The notes: generated by a model not told the origin, from the sequence alone. DNA of 5,734 nt from DASWHD01 sp036393335 (GCA_036393335.1 DASWHD010000249.1:1-5734), one strand, 5' to 3'. Counted from the first letter of the stretch, positions 1-4,838 are shown. Made by a program: numbers and translations.

Positions 1-141
1 CGGAAAGCAGCCGCACCTCCGCCGACGACACCGCCTGCGTGAACTCGGCCTCGCCGAGGACGCGAGAATCCTCGGAGCCGGCGTGAAACTCGGGCCGGTG
101 GCCCTCGTCGACCCCCTCCCCAACAAAGCGGACGTAACGAC
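1..141. repeat. Terminal redundancy, left copy (circular contig overlap)
   Basis: These 141 bases are identical, base for base by eye, to the last 141 bases of the window. The repeat falls inside the transposase reading frame, and the frame continues perfectly when the copies are superimposed. That is what a circular contig written with a k-mer overlap looks like; 141 is a common maximum k in short-read assembly. A genuine tandem duplication is the alternative. Confidence 0.95.
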
Positions 142-652
142 CCCGGGCCACCGAGCCTCGTGACCCGAACTGGCCCAACACCCAGTCCGTCGTCAGCCAG
201 GCCAACCGCTCCTGGCCAAGGTACGCACGGTGGCTGCTCCAGGGGTAGGCCTCCACCGCGTCCACCAGGTGCGCCCGCACCGGATTCAGGTGGAGGTAGC
301 GCACCAGTTCCAATAGGTAGCTGTCGCGGTCCACCAGCACCGCCTTGTAGCGCCCCTGAAAAAGGTGCCCTGTCCGCTGCTGCTCGCGATGGATCCGGCG
401 GGTATAGCGAAACGCCAGGTTCTGCATCGGCTTCGACAGCGGCTCCTCCCCCACCTGTACCGCCAAGTGAAGGTGATTCGGCATGCAGCAGAAGGCGTGG
501 ATCCGATAGCCAAATCGCTCTGTCCCTTCCTCCAGCAAGGCATAGAGGTAGGCGTAGTCCTCCTCCGTGAAAAAGATCCGCTGCCCACCGTTGCCCCGCA
601 GCATGACGTGATAGACGCCGCCCGGAAGATGGACCCGCGGTCTTCGTGCCAT
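1..652 (-). CDS. REP-associated Y1 (HUH) transposase, N-terminal 217 residues; gene continues across the circular junction
   Basis: This is a RAYT/TnpA_REP-type single-strand transposase, expected to nick and rejoin DNA at REP hairpins through a 5'-phosphotyrosine. The ATG at 652-650 starts MARRPRVHLPGGVYHV, the standard opening of the family. The HUH metal-binding motif is H60-L61-H62 in MPNHLHLAV, followed by HLFQGRYKAVLVD (residues 96-108). The probable catalytic tyrosine is Y119 in RYLHLNPVRA. The frame is open to position 1 and, with the ends joined, continues at 5593 into the C-terminal part, giving 319 residues with no stop or frameshift. A REP-like end lies 26 bases upstream of the start. 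The protein looks intact and potentially active, unlike two related remnants in the window. Its start region is divergent from, and overlaps, the ATPase reading frame. Confidence 0.9.
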   Translation of the reverse strand, partial: MARRPRVHLPGGVYHVMLRGNGGQRIFFTEEDYAYLYALLEEGTERFGYRIHAFCCMPNHLHLAVQVGEEPLSKPMQNLAFRYTRRIHREQQRTGHLFQGRYKAVLVDRDSYLLELVRYLHLNPVRAHLVDAVEAYPWSSHRAYLGQERLAWLTTDWVLGQFGSRGSVARGRYVRFVGEGVDEGHRPEFHAGSEDSRVLGEAEFTQAVSSAEVRLLS

Positions 653-657
653 GCGCG

Positions 658-687
658 AGCATAAGTACGCTCTGTCTCAACTTGCAA
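658..687 (-). promoter_or_regulatory. Candidate transposase promoter inside the REP end
   Basis: Reading the minus strand, TTGCAA (687-682) and TATGCT (663-658) are 18 bases apart. The start codon follows the -10 box by 5 bases, so the transcript would be leaderless or nearly so. The -35 box is part of the palindrome in the REP end, so binding of transposase to its own end could block this promoter. Inference from sequence only. Confidence 0.35.
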
Positions 688-705
688 GTTTCCAGGACTG
701 ACCCC
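678..705 (+). repeat. REP-like end of the intact transposase element (5' side)
   Basis: The motif contains a perfect 12-bp palindrome AACTTGCAAGTT (679-690) followed by CAGGACTGACCCC. It matches the reverse complement of 5282-5309 at 24 of 28 positions, so the two form inverted ends around the transposase. A diverged transposase start at 2915 has the same motif at exactly the same 26-base distance. REP-like sequences flanking their own transposase are typical of RAYT elements. Confidence 0.8.
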
Positions 706-1889
706 AAACCCCCGGTCGTGGTGGTGACCGGCCCCCGCCAGTCCGGCAAGACGACCCTCTGCCAGGCGGTATTTCCCGATCGCGCGTACGTCTCGCTGGA
801 GGCCCTCGACACCCGTGAGTTTGCACGGGAAGACCCACGCGCCTTTCTGGACGAATACGCCGCCGGTGCCATCGTCGACGAGGTGCAACATGCACCGGAT
901 CTGCTCAGCTACCTGCAGAGCGAGGTCGATGCACGGCCGGAGCCCGGTCGGTTTATCCTGACGGGCTCTCAACACTTCGGTCTGAGCCAGTCGATCTCGC
1001 AGTCCCTTGCCGGGCGCTGTGGAATCCTCGCCATCTTACCCCCCGGCCTCGACGAGCTGCGCGCCTTCCCCACCGCCCCCGACACGCTCTACGAGCTCCT
1101 GTGGCAGGGCGCCTACCCGCGGATCTACGACCGCAACATCCCGGCACACCAGTGGCTCGCCGACTACATCGCCACCTATGTCCAGCGCGACGTCCGGGAC
1201 GTGGTCAACGTCGGTGACCTGCACGCCTTCGCCGGATTCCTGAAACTCTGCGCCGGCCGCACCGCGCAAGAGATCAACCTCTCCGCCCTCGGTGGGGATG
1301 CGGGCGTCTCGCACAACACCGCGCGTAGCTGGCTGTCGGTCCTGGAGACCAGCTACCTCGTGCACCGGATGCCGGCCTGGCACCTCAGCGTCCGCAAACA
1401 GGTGGTCAAGGCGCCGAAGCTCCACTTTCTCGATTCCGGCCTGGCCTGTCACCTCCTCGGCATCCGCGAGCCGGAACAACTACGCCACCACCCCCTGCGC
1501 GGGGCGATCTTCGAAAGCTGGGTGGTGTCGGAGCTCTACAAGTCGTGCGTCCACCGCGGTGCCTCGCCGGACCTCTTCCATTACCGCGAAGCCCGCGGCG
1601 TGGAAATCGACGTGCTGCGCGAAGCGGGGGCCCGGCTCGACGCCATCGAGATCAAGTCGGCCGCCACCCCCTCACGACCGAGTTCTTCAACAACCTCCAC
1701 CGCCTTGCCGACCGGCTCCAGGCGGCCGACGACCGGCGCACGGTGAACAAATACCTCGTCTACGGCGGGGAGACATTGCAACGACGCAGCGACGCCGCAG
1801 CGATCCCCTGGCACGAGGTCTACACCCTCCTGCGGTGAGCCGTGCAAAGGCTCCGCCGGGCGCAGCCTTGTCCCCGGCAAGCTCCGGCG

Positions 1890-2045
1890 TTACCAGCGCA
1901 GCATCTTGCCGCGCTCGGGATAGCACTCGAGGAACGATCGCTTGTCCCCATGGCCCTGTGCCTCATCCCCCTCACGTAGCACCTCCTCGACCCACCCCTT
2001 GGTGATTCGTCGGCGTCTACTCTGGAACTCGGCGTGAGGATCATC
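1890..2045 (-). pseudogene. Remnant of a DUF4258-like small protein
   Basis: The minus strand reads PHAEFQSRRRRITKGWVEEV and, further on, KRSFLECYPERGKMLRW before a TAA at 1892-1890. The order His-Ala-x-x-x, Arg-rich stretch with Ile-Thr, VEEVL, then YPERGK-x-LR resembles the first two thirds of DUF4258 proteins, which are often found as toxin-like partners of small DNA-binding proteins. The family usually continues with VV-rich strands after LR, so the C-terminus appears lost. No start codon lies in this frame. An ATG at 2045-2043 would connect as Met-Ile-Pro-His-Ala if one base were restored just before CTCACG, so a second defect sits at the N-terminus. Codons match the high-GC neighbours. 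The family call rests on pattern memory only, and chance similarity in a 156-base stretch is possible. Confidence 0.45.
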
Positions 2046-2119
2046 GCGTACCCTCTCGCCATCTCATGTGCGGCATGGCATTGCGAGGTGACGTAGGCGG
2101 AAATCGGGAAATTCGTAGC

Positions 2120-2145
2120 CCATGGTGCGCAGCCATGGTGCGCAG
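2120..2145. repeat. 13-bp tandem direct repeat
   Basis: CCATGGTGCGCAG occurs twice back to back (2120-2132 and 2133-2145). Its core CATGGTGC recurs inverted at 2158-2165, so three copies lie within 46 bases upstream of the brnT promoter. They could be protein-binding sites or a simple slippage duplication. Confidence 0.85.
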
Positions 2146-2165
2146 AGAGAGGGTCTTGCACCATG
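2134..2165. repeat. Inverted repeat with 8-bp arms upstream of brnT
   Basis: CATGGTGC (2134-2141) and GCACCATG (2158-2165) are perfect reverse complements separated by 16 bases. The right arm abuts the operator-like palindrome that overlaps the brnT -35 box. A hairpin or a regulator site is possible; there is no T-tract to make it a terminator. Confidence 0.7.
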
Positions 2166-2183
2166 TATTGACAACATCAATAC
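2165..2183. promoter_or_regulatory. Operator-like palindrome overlapping the brnT -35 box
   Basis: GTATTGA and TCAATAC form perfect 7-bp arms around CAACA. The TTGACA -35 box lies within it. BrnT-BrnA modules are known to be autoregulated by the antitoxin, alone or in complex, through inverted repeats at their promoter, so this is the natural candidate operator. Confidence 0.55.
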
Positions 2184-2195
2184 GCATAGTACCTT
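2168..2195 (+). promoter_or_regulatory. Candidate sigma70 promoter of brnTA
   Basis: A consensus -35 TTGACA (2168-2173) is followed after 16 bases by TACCTT (2190-2195). The expected start of transcription falls within a few bases of the brnT ATG at 2204, giving a very short leader or none, in line with the absence of a ribosome-binding site there. Confidence 0.5.
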
Positions 2196-2203
2196 CCACC
2201 CAT

Positions 2204-2500
2204 ATGGATACGCGCTTCCAGCTCCACGGGATCTCTTTCGTATGGGACGACGACAAGGCCCGCAAGAACCCGAGGAAGCACGAAGGCGTGTCCTTCGAGC
2301 AAGCGGCCGAGGCCTTCTTCGATCCGTTCCTCAAGGTCGTGGATGCCAGCCGCCATGAAGAAGCGCGCAACGCGGTGCTCGGCATGGACCAGCGCAGCAA
2401 CCTTCTCTTCGTTGTTCACGTGGCCTTCGAGGACGACGAGATCCGCATCATCTCGGCTCGCAAGGCGACTCGCAAGGAGCGTAAGACCTATGAAGATTGA
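2204..2500 (+). CDS. brnT: BrnT-family toxin (type II TA ribonuclease)
   Basis: BrnT is a small RelE-fold ribonuclease that inhibits translation and is neutralised by BrnA. The 98-residue product shows the family pattern in order: FVWDDDKARKNPRKHEGVSF near the N-terminus, FEQAAEAFFDP, then a central strand LLFVVHVAF, and the hallmark IRIISARKATRKERKTYED at the C-terminus. The ATG at 2204 is chosen because it gives the usual family length and start and sits just behind a good promoter; the frame is open back to 2066, but those 46 codons have no family resemblance and run across the promoter. The gene overlaps brnA by 11 bases, indicating translational coupling. All expected segments are present, so it looks functional. 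Confidence 0.88.
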   Translation: MDTRFQLHGISFVWDDDKARKNPRKHEGVSFEQAAEAFFDPFLKVVDASRHEEARNAVLGMDQRSNLLFVVHVAFEDDEIRIISARKATRKERKTYED

Positions 2501-2780
2501 TACCCTAAAAAAGCGCATGACCCGCGACCGGCCCATGACCGCCGTCACACTCCGAATGCCAGAGGACGTGGTAGGCGACCTCAAGCGCATCGCCCCACTC
2601 CTGGGATTCTCCGGATATCAGCCCTTGATCCGCGCCTATGTCGGCCGCGGGATGCGCGCCGATCTCGAGCGCTTGGAGAGCGACACCGTCACCGCCCTGG
2701 TCGACAGCCTCAAGCGGCACGGCGTCAGCGCTCAGGTAATCGAGGAGGCCCTCGCCGAGGCAGCCCAGGCGGCTGCATAA
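2490..2780 (+). CDS. brnA: BrnA-like ribbon-helix-helix antitoxin
   Basis: This is the cognate antitoxin of the preceding toxin and probably the DNA-binding autorepressor of the operon. The 96-residue product has a short basic N-terminus and a CopG/MetJ-type ribbon-helix-helix: TAVTLRMPEDVVGDLKRIAP (a beta strand then helix 1), followed by GFSGYQPLIRAYVGRGM (helix 2). The C-terminal third (VIEEALAEAAQAAA) is helical and probably the toxin-binding tail. It is somewhat unlike the textbook BrnA, in which the DNA-binding strand is more C-terminal, so this may be a CopG antitoxin paired with BrnT. The start at 2490 is supported by AAGGAG at 2474-2479, 10 bases upstream and inside brnT. Confidence 0.82.
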   Translation: MKIDTLKKRMTRDRPMTAVTLRMPEDVVGDLKRIAPLLGFSGYQPLIRAYVGRGMRADLERLESDTVTALVDSLKRHGVSAQVIEEALAEAAQAAA

Positions 2781-2852
2781 ACGTCGCCCATCCCCCGTGC
2801 AACACGGCCACACTTTCCGCAGGCCCCGTTTCGCTGGGTTGAGCGCCAGGAC

Positions 2853-2915
2853 GTTACCGTGCGGCGTGAAGTGGCAGGCCGCCTCGGACGGAGCCGGCCA
2901 TGGTTTTCGTGCCAT
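2853..2915 (-). pseudogene. Degenerate transposase 5' end (remnant A)
   Basis: From an ATG at 2915-2913 the minus strand reads MARKPWPAPSEAACHFTPHG, which aligns without gaps to the intact transposase start MARRPRVHLPGGVYHVMLRG; M, A, R, P, H, G and the following N are kept. The REP-like motif starts 26 bases upstream of this ATG, exactly as in the intact element. Similarity fades after about 21 codons; no HUH motif follows before brnA. This is the stub of an old RAYT copy in the same orientation as the intact one. Confidence 0.6.
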
Positions 2916-2940
2916 GACCCATCGCAGCATCCAACAACAG

Positions 2941-2970
2941 CAACCTGCAAGTATGCAGGACTGACCCTAT
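2941..2970 (+). repeat. REP-like end of remnant A
   Basis: The sequence contains a perfect hairpin CCTGCA-AGTA-TGCAGG (2944-2959) followed by ACTGACCCTAT. It matches 678-705 in the core TGCAAGT and CAGGACTGACCC, and its last bases CTGACCCTAT match the inverted end at 3361-3370 rather than the intact element's CTGACCCC, suggesting a separate subfamily. Confidence 0.75.
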
Positions 2971-2984
2971 TGCTGACCCTATTG
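2961..2984. repeat. 12-bp tandem repeat at the REP-vapC junction
   Basis: CTGACCCTATTG occurs twice in tandem (2961-2972, 2973-2984). The first copy is the REP terminus; the second adjoins vapC sequence and supplies its stop codon on the minus strand. It marks the breakpoint where the REP end joined the toxin gene. Confidence 0.85.
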
Positions 2985-3038
2985 CCGATCCGCCACATAG
3001 CGCTTCACCAGCGCGCTGGTGTCCAGGTACCAGATCAG
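2979..3038 (-). pseudogene. VapC-like PIN toxin, truncated to its first 19 codons
   Basis: Directly after the antitoxin stop, the minus strand reads IWYLDTSALVKRYVADRQ and then TAG (2981-2979). YLDTSALVKRYV is the classic first strand and helix of VapC PIN-domain ribonucleases, containing the first catalytic aspartate (YLD). The rest of the usual 130 or so residues is absent from the window; the reading frame runs into the REP terminus, which provides the stop codon. The frame begins at CTG overlapping the antitoxin TGA as CTGA, where ATGA would be usual, so the start codon may also have been lost. It is certainly non-functional as a nuclease. Confidence 0.75.
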
Positions 3039-3322
3039 CGCCGGTCCTCCAGAACCACATCGGAGAGAGTGAGGGCACGGCGCCGGAGGGCACGCACCGC
3101 CTTGAAACCCTTGCCCCGCGGGAGGGTCGCCTCACCGGTTTGGGCGAGCTCCGAGAGCAGGGCATCCACCGCCGCTACCCTCACCTCGCCTTGCTCTCCG
3201 ATGGGACTCAGCTCGGCCACGGGACGGCCGCGGTCCGTAATCAAGAGGCGCGCACCGTTCCGAACGATTTGCAGATAGTACCCGAGTCGGTTTTTCAGCT
3301 CCCGGCTTCCCACTTGTTGCAT
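3035..3322 (-). CDS. Phd/YefM-family antitoxin, now without an intact partner
   Basis: The 95-residue product MQQVGSRELKNRLGYYLQIV... has the Phd/YefM fold pattern: VGSRELKNRL (first strand and helix), YYLQIVRNGARLLITDRGRP (helix and the conserved hairpin), VAEL, then a charged C-terminal tail that would bind the toxin (ALRRRALTLSDVVLEDRR). In this subfamily the partner is a VapC PIN toxin, and the first 19 codons of one follow immediately with overlapping stop and start. It probably binds DNA as a dimer and represses its own promoter. The frame is intact although the toxin is destroyed, leaving an orphan antitoxin that could neutralise a cognate VapC elsewhere in the genome. It is enclosed between two inverted REP-like ends (2941-2970 and 3361-3389). 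Confidence 0.87.
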   Translation of the reverse strand: MQQVGSRELKNRLGYYLQIVRNGARLLITDRGRPVAELSPIGEQGEVRVAAVDALLSELAQTGEATLPRGKGFKAVRALRRRALTLSDVVLEDRR

Positions 3323-3328
3323 GGAGGC

Positions 3329-3357
3329 AGTGTAGCCACAGTAGCCACCTCCAGCAA
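3329..3357 (-). promoter_or_regulatory. Candidate promoter and operator of the phd-type antitoxin
   Basis: On the minus strand TTGCTG (3357-3352) and TACACT (3334-3329) are 17 bases apart, with the ATG only 6 bases after the -10 box, so a leaderless message is expected. On the plus strand GTAGCCAC occurs twice (3332-3339 and 3341-3348) between and over these boxes, a likely binding site for the antitoxin. The inverted REP end begins only 4 bases upstream of the -35 box, so the REP copy stopped just short of the promoter. Confidence 0.45.
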
Positions 3358-3360
3358 GAC

Positions 3361-3389
3361 ATAGGGTCAGTCCTGCAAACCAGCAACTT
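3361..3389 (-). repeat. REP-like end of remnant B
   Basis: The plus strand begins ATAGGGTCAGTCCTGCAAAC, matching the 3' end of the intact element (5282-5309) in GGGTCAGTCCTGCAAAC and in GCAACTT, and sharing the terminal ATAGGGTCAG with the end at 2961-2970 in inverted orientation. Confidence 0.78.
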
Positions 3390-3670
3390 ATCGCAGAAGG
3401 TGGCCGCGATGGGCGTCGCGGCAGTCTCCCCGTGCTCCCTCGTCACCGCACGTTGCCGCAGACGCCGCACGGCCGAGCCGATCGTGCTCGCCTCCCGTCC
3501 CCATCGGCGTCCCACCTCGGCCAGACCACTGCTGCACCGCAGGTCGGCCACCAGCGTCTCCACCACGGCCCGCGCCTCGCAGAGCTGCCGTCCCTACCCG
3601 GCCATCACAAGGCCGACCATCGAAACCATCATTCGACAGCAGACCTCAGCTAACCCGGTATCGAGCGGAC
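3367..3670 (-). pseudogene. Degenerate transposase 3' end (remnant B, DnaA-like domain)
   Basis: The minus strand encodes EARAVVETLVADLRCSSGLA, followed by a stretch ending in STIGSAVRRLRQRAV, clearly homologous to the DnaA-like C-terminal domain of the intact transposase. Upstream the alignment continues without gaps to about 3640, with a glutamine codon turned into TAG (G-stop-GRQLCEAR against GQGRWISEAR). Downstream the frame shifts after RQRAVT, and a different frame ends in VAGLQD plus TGA inside the REP, equivalent to VASLQD of the intact copy. The N-terminal Y1 nuclease domain is missing; similarity ends in an AT-rich patch at about 3670. It lies in the same orientation as the other two transposase copies. 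Confidence 0.82.
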
Positions 3671-3672
3671 TC

Positions 3673-3702
3673 TTGATGATTTTTTTCCAAAAAACGTATT
3701 TT
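3673..3702 (+). promoter_or_regulatory. AT-rich patch, possible promoter for the PEP-CTERM gene
   Basis: TTGATG (3673-3678) and TATTTT (3697-3702) are 18 bases apart in an A/T-rich island (T7CCA6 then CGTATTTTT) that stands out in this high-GC window. It sits where the transposase remnant ends and is the only promoter-like sequence before the gene at 3785. It could instead be a recombination or deletion scar. Confidence 0.3.
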
Positions 3703-3784
3703 TCGTCCCCATCGACTGCCATCAGAGGGACAGCCATCCCATTCACCGGTTCCAGGAGGAACCGCATCGACCGGAGGTGTCACC

Positions 3785-4403
3785 ATGAACAGGTGGTGGA
3801 TCGCGGCAACAACATGGGTCGTTTCGGCGTCACGGCACAGGCGGAGGTGATCCTCAGTGAGATCAACTACGCCCCCTCACGGATGGCCAGGACACGGAGT
3901 TCGTCGAGACCCTCAATACCGGCCCCGGCCCGGTGGACCTCTCCGGGTGGTACTGGGACGGGATCACCCTCACCCTCCCCGACGGCACGCTCCTCGCCCC
4001 CGGCGGCTTCATGGTGGCGGCCTTTGAGCTGACCGACACCGGGGACAGCAACCCCGACTCCTTCGAGCAACACTACGGCAACGGCAACGGCGTGGCCGAC
4101 GAGTTCCCCTACGCGCTCCTCGACTATTCCGGCGACCTCGTCGACGCGGGCGAGCTCATCGCCCTGCGCGACTCCACGGACCAGGTCGTCGACCGCTTCG
4201 ACTACACGGCCCTGGTGGCCGTCAACCCAAACCGCCTCTCCCTGGAGCGCCACTCGACCGGCCCCGGCGACTTCGTCGTCGGCACCGTGGACGGCGGCAC
4301 CCCGGGGAGCAGCGATCTCGCCCTGGTCGGGGTCCCGGAGCCAGCCTCCCTCGCCCTCGTCGTCCCCGCCCTCCTCCTCCTGCGCGGCCGCCGGCACCGC
4401 TAA
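3785..4403 (+). pseudogene. PEP-CTERM-anchored lamin-tail-domain protein, with two apparent frameshifts
   Basis: This is a small exported protein expected to be sorted by an exosortase in the envelope. A strong ribosome-binding site GGAGGTG (3773-3779) precedes the ATG by 5 bases. The N-terminus MNRWWIAATTWVVSA looks like a signal peptide, continuing after a one-base gap near 3829 as VTAQA before the mature start EVILSEINYAP. A second missing base, in the C5 run at 3872-3876, restores DGQDTEFVETLN and then VDLSGWYWDGITLTLPDGTL, the lamin-tail-domain pattern. The C-terminus has VPEPASLALV, a hydrophobic stretch and RGRRHR: the PEP motif, membrane helix and basic tail of a PEP-CTERM signal. Repaired length is 206 residues. 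Unrepaired, the long frame starts only near 3933 with no ribosome-binding site. Either a recent pseudogene or two read errors; the rest of the frame is undamaged. Confidence 0.8.
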
Positions 4404-4571
4404 CGCCGCCCTCGCCATCGCCCCCTCCCCCACTGGCCGGCATGATGCCCCACCCGCCAGGACGGCACCCACCGGGGGAGGAGGCGACCTATGCCCCAAG
4501 CCCCCCCGCCAACATCCTCTCATCCCTCCCCGGGGCTAGGTGCTTGGCAACGCCGTCCGGACAGCCATGGT

Positions 4572-4594
4572 AAGCTGAAAATATTCCCTTACTT
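4572..4594. promoter_or_regulatory. AT-rich inverted repeat upstream of the abrB-PIN operon
   Basis: GTAAG and CTTAC-type arms flank an AT-rich core (GAAAATATTCC) about 25 bases before the abrB start, in otherwise GC-rich sequence. AbrB-type antitoxins bind AT-rich DNA near their own promoters, so this is a reasonable operator or -10 region, but no good -35 box is in place. Confidence 0.3.
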
Positions 4595-4616
4595 TCCTAC
4601 CGAAAGGATCCGGCCA

Positions 4617-4838
4617 ATGCTTACCAAGCGAACGTCAAAAAACCAGGTGACCATACCCAAGCCCGTGGCTGACAAATTCCCCGATGTGGAGCACTTCGAG
4701 GTCGAGGTGGAGGGCGGTCGGATTATTCTCACCCCGGTGCGCAAAGGCGGCGCCGAGGCCGTTCGAGAAAAGCTGGCCTCTTTGGGGATTGGCAAGGACG
4801 ACGTCAGCGAAGCCATCCGCTGGGCACGGCGGCCGTGA
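4617..4838 (+). CDS. AbrB/SpoVT-type antitoxin
   Basis: This is the antitoxin half of an AbrB-PIN TA pair. The 73-residue product has the swapped-hairpin beta-barrel of AbrB in its first 45 residues: MLTKRTSKNQVTIPKPVADK, then FEVEVEGGRIILTPV. The C-terminal 30 residues (EAVREKLASLGIGKDDVSEAIRWAR) form the helix pair that would occupy the toxin's active site. ATG at 4617 is chosen because AAAGGA (4603-4608) lies 8 bases upstream and it starts the family pattern; the frame is open back to 4491 but that part is proline-rich and unlike the family. Its TGA overlaps the toxin's GTG as GTGA, so the two are translationally coupled. Looks intact. Confidence 0.87.
   Translation: MLTKRTSKNQVTIPKPVADKFPDVEHFEVEVEGGRIILTPVRKGGAEAVREKLASLGIGKDDVSEAIRWARRP

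Larger units (their letters stand above)
646..1838 (+). pseudogene. AAA ATPase with C-terminal DUF4143 domain; N-terminus replaced by REP sequence and one frameshift
   Basis: This is a P-loop ATPase of the ATP_bind/DUF4143 family, common in mobile and defence-type islands with no settled role. Walker A is GPRQSGKTT (residues 29-37). Walker B is GAIVDEV (74-80, D78 E79). LTGSQH (105-110) is the sensor-like strand. The C-terminal part has the nuclease-like signature IFESWVVSEL, then GVEIDVL and IEIKSAAT. Family members normally start with about 20 residues ending in a hydrophobic strand before the P-loop. Here the first 20 codons (GTG at 646) read through the REP end, and native sequence resumes at about PPVVVVTGP. 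Near 1667-1671 a C5 run needs a sixth C to continue into LTTEFFNNLHRLADRL and the expected C-terminus ending WHEVYTLLR; unrepaired, the frame ends at 1746. Repaired length is 397 residues. No convincing ribosome-binding site precedes the GTG. Probably inactivated, unless the frameshift is a read error. Confidence 0.82.
1839..2203. other. Gene-poor interval between the ATPase and brnT
   Basis: No complete gene is seen. The interval holds a decayed minus-strand DUF4258-like frame (1890-2045), a 13-bp tandem repeat, the CATGGTGC repeats and the brnT promoter-operator. A weak GC stem (GCCGGG near 1854 with CCCGGC near 1873, no T-tract) follows the ATPase stop. Confidence 0.5.

Noticed and set aside
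1..141. Terminal repeat as true transposon or phage direct terminal repeat
   Set aside because: The copies lie in the middle of one coding sequence, whose frame joins perfectly when they are merged, and have no end-like structure.
286..975. Long minus-strand open frame of 229 codons
   Set aside because: It is out of frame with the transposase over 286-652 and antisense to the ATPase P-loop region beyond that; it has no family resemblance and exists because high-GC DNA lacks stops.
1850..1880. GC-rich inverted repeat after the ATPase as a rho-independent terminator
   Set aside because: Six-base arms with a 12-base loop and no T-tract; too weak in DNA of this composition.
2066..2203. N-terminal extension of BrnT from an upstream ATG
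   Set aside because: It would read through the promoter, the palindrome and the tandem repeats; the family length and start fit ATG 2204.
1667..3881. Programmed -1 ribosomal frameshifting at CCCCCTCACG
   Set aside because: Not adopted as the main explanation: no clear downstream stimulatory structure was identified, the proteins belong to families not known for it, and a missing C in a C run is more simply a mutation or a read error. Kept as one option in the finding.
3867..4523. 218-codon minus-strand frame, rich in Gly, Val and Ala
   Set aside because: Exact antisense shadow of the PEP-CTERM gene, which has a clear domain order and sorting tail on the plus strand.
4404..4616. Possible small gene or RNA between the PEP-CTERM gene and abrB
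   Set aside because: Only C- and proline-codon-rich sequence without a ribosome-binding site, codon pattern or strong fold; nothing supportable beyond the AT-rich operator-like stretch near 4580.
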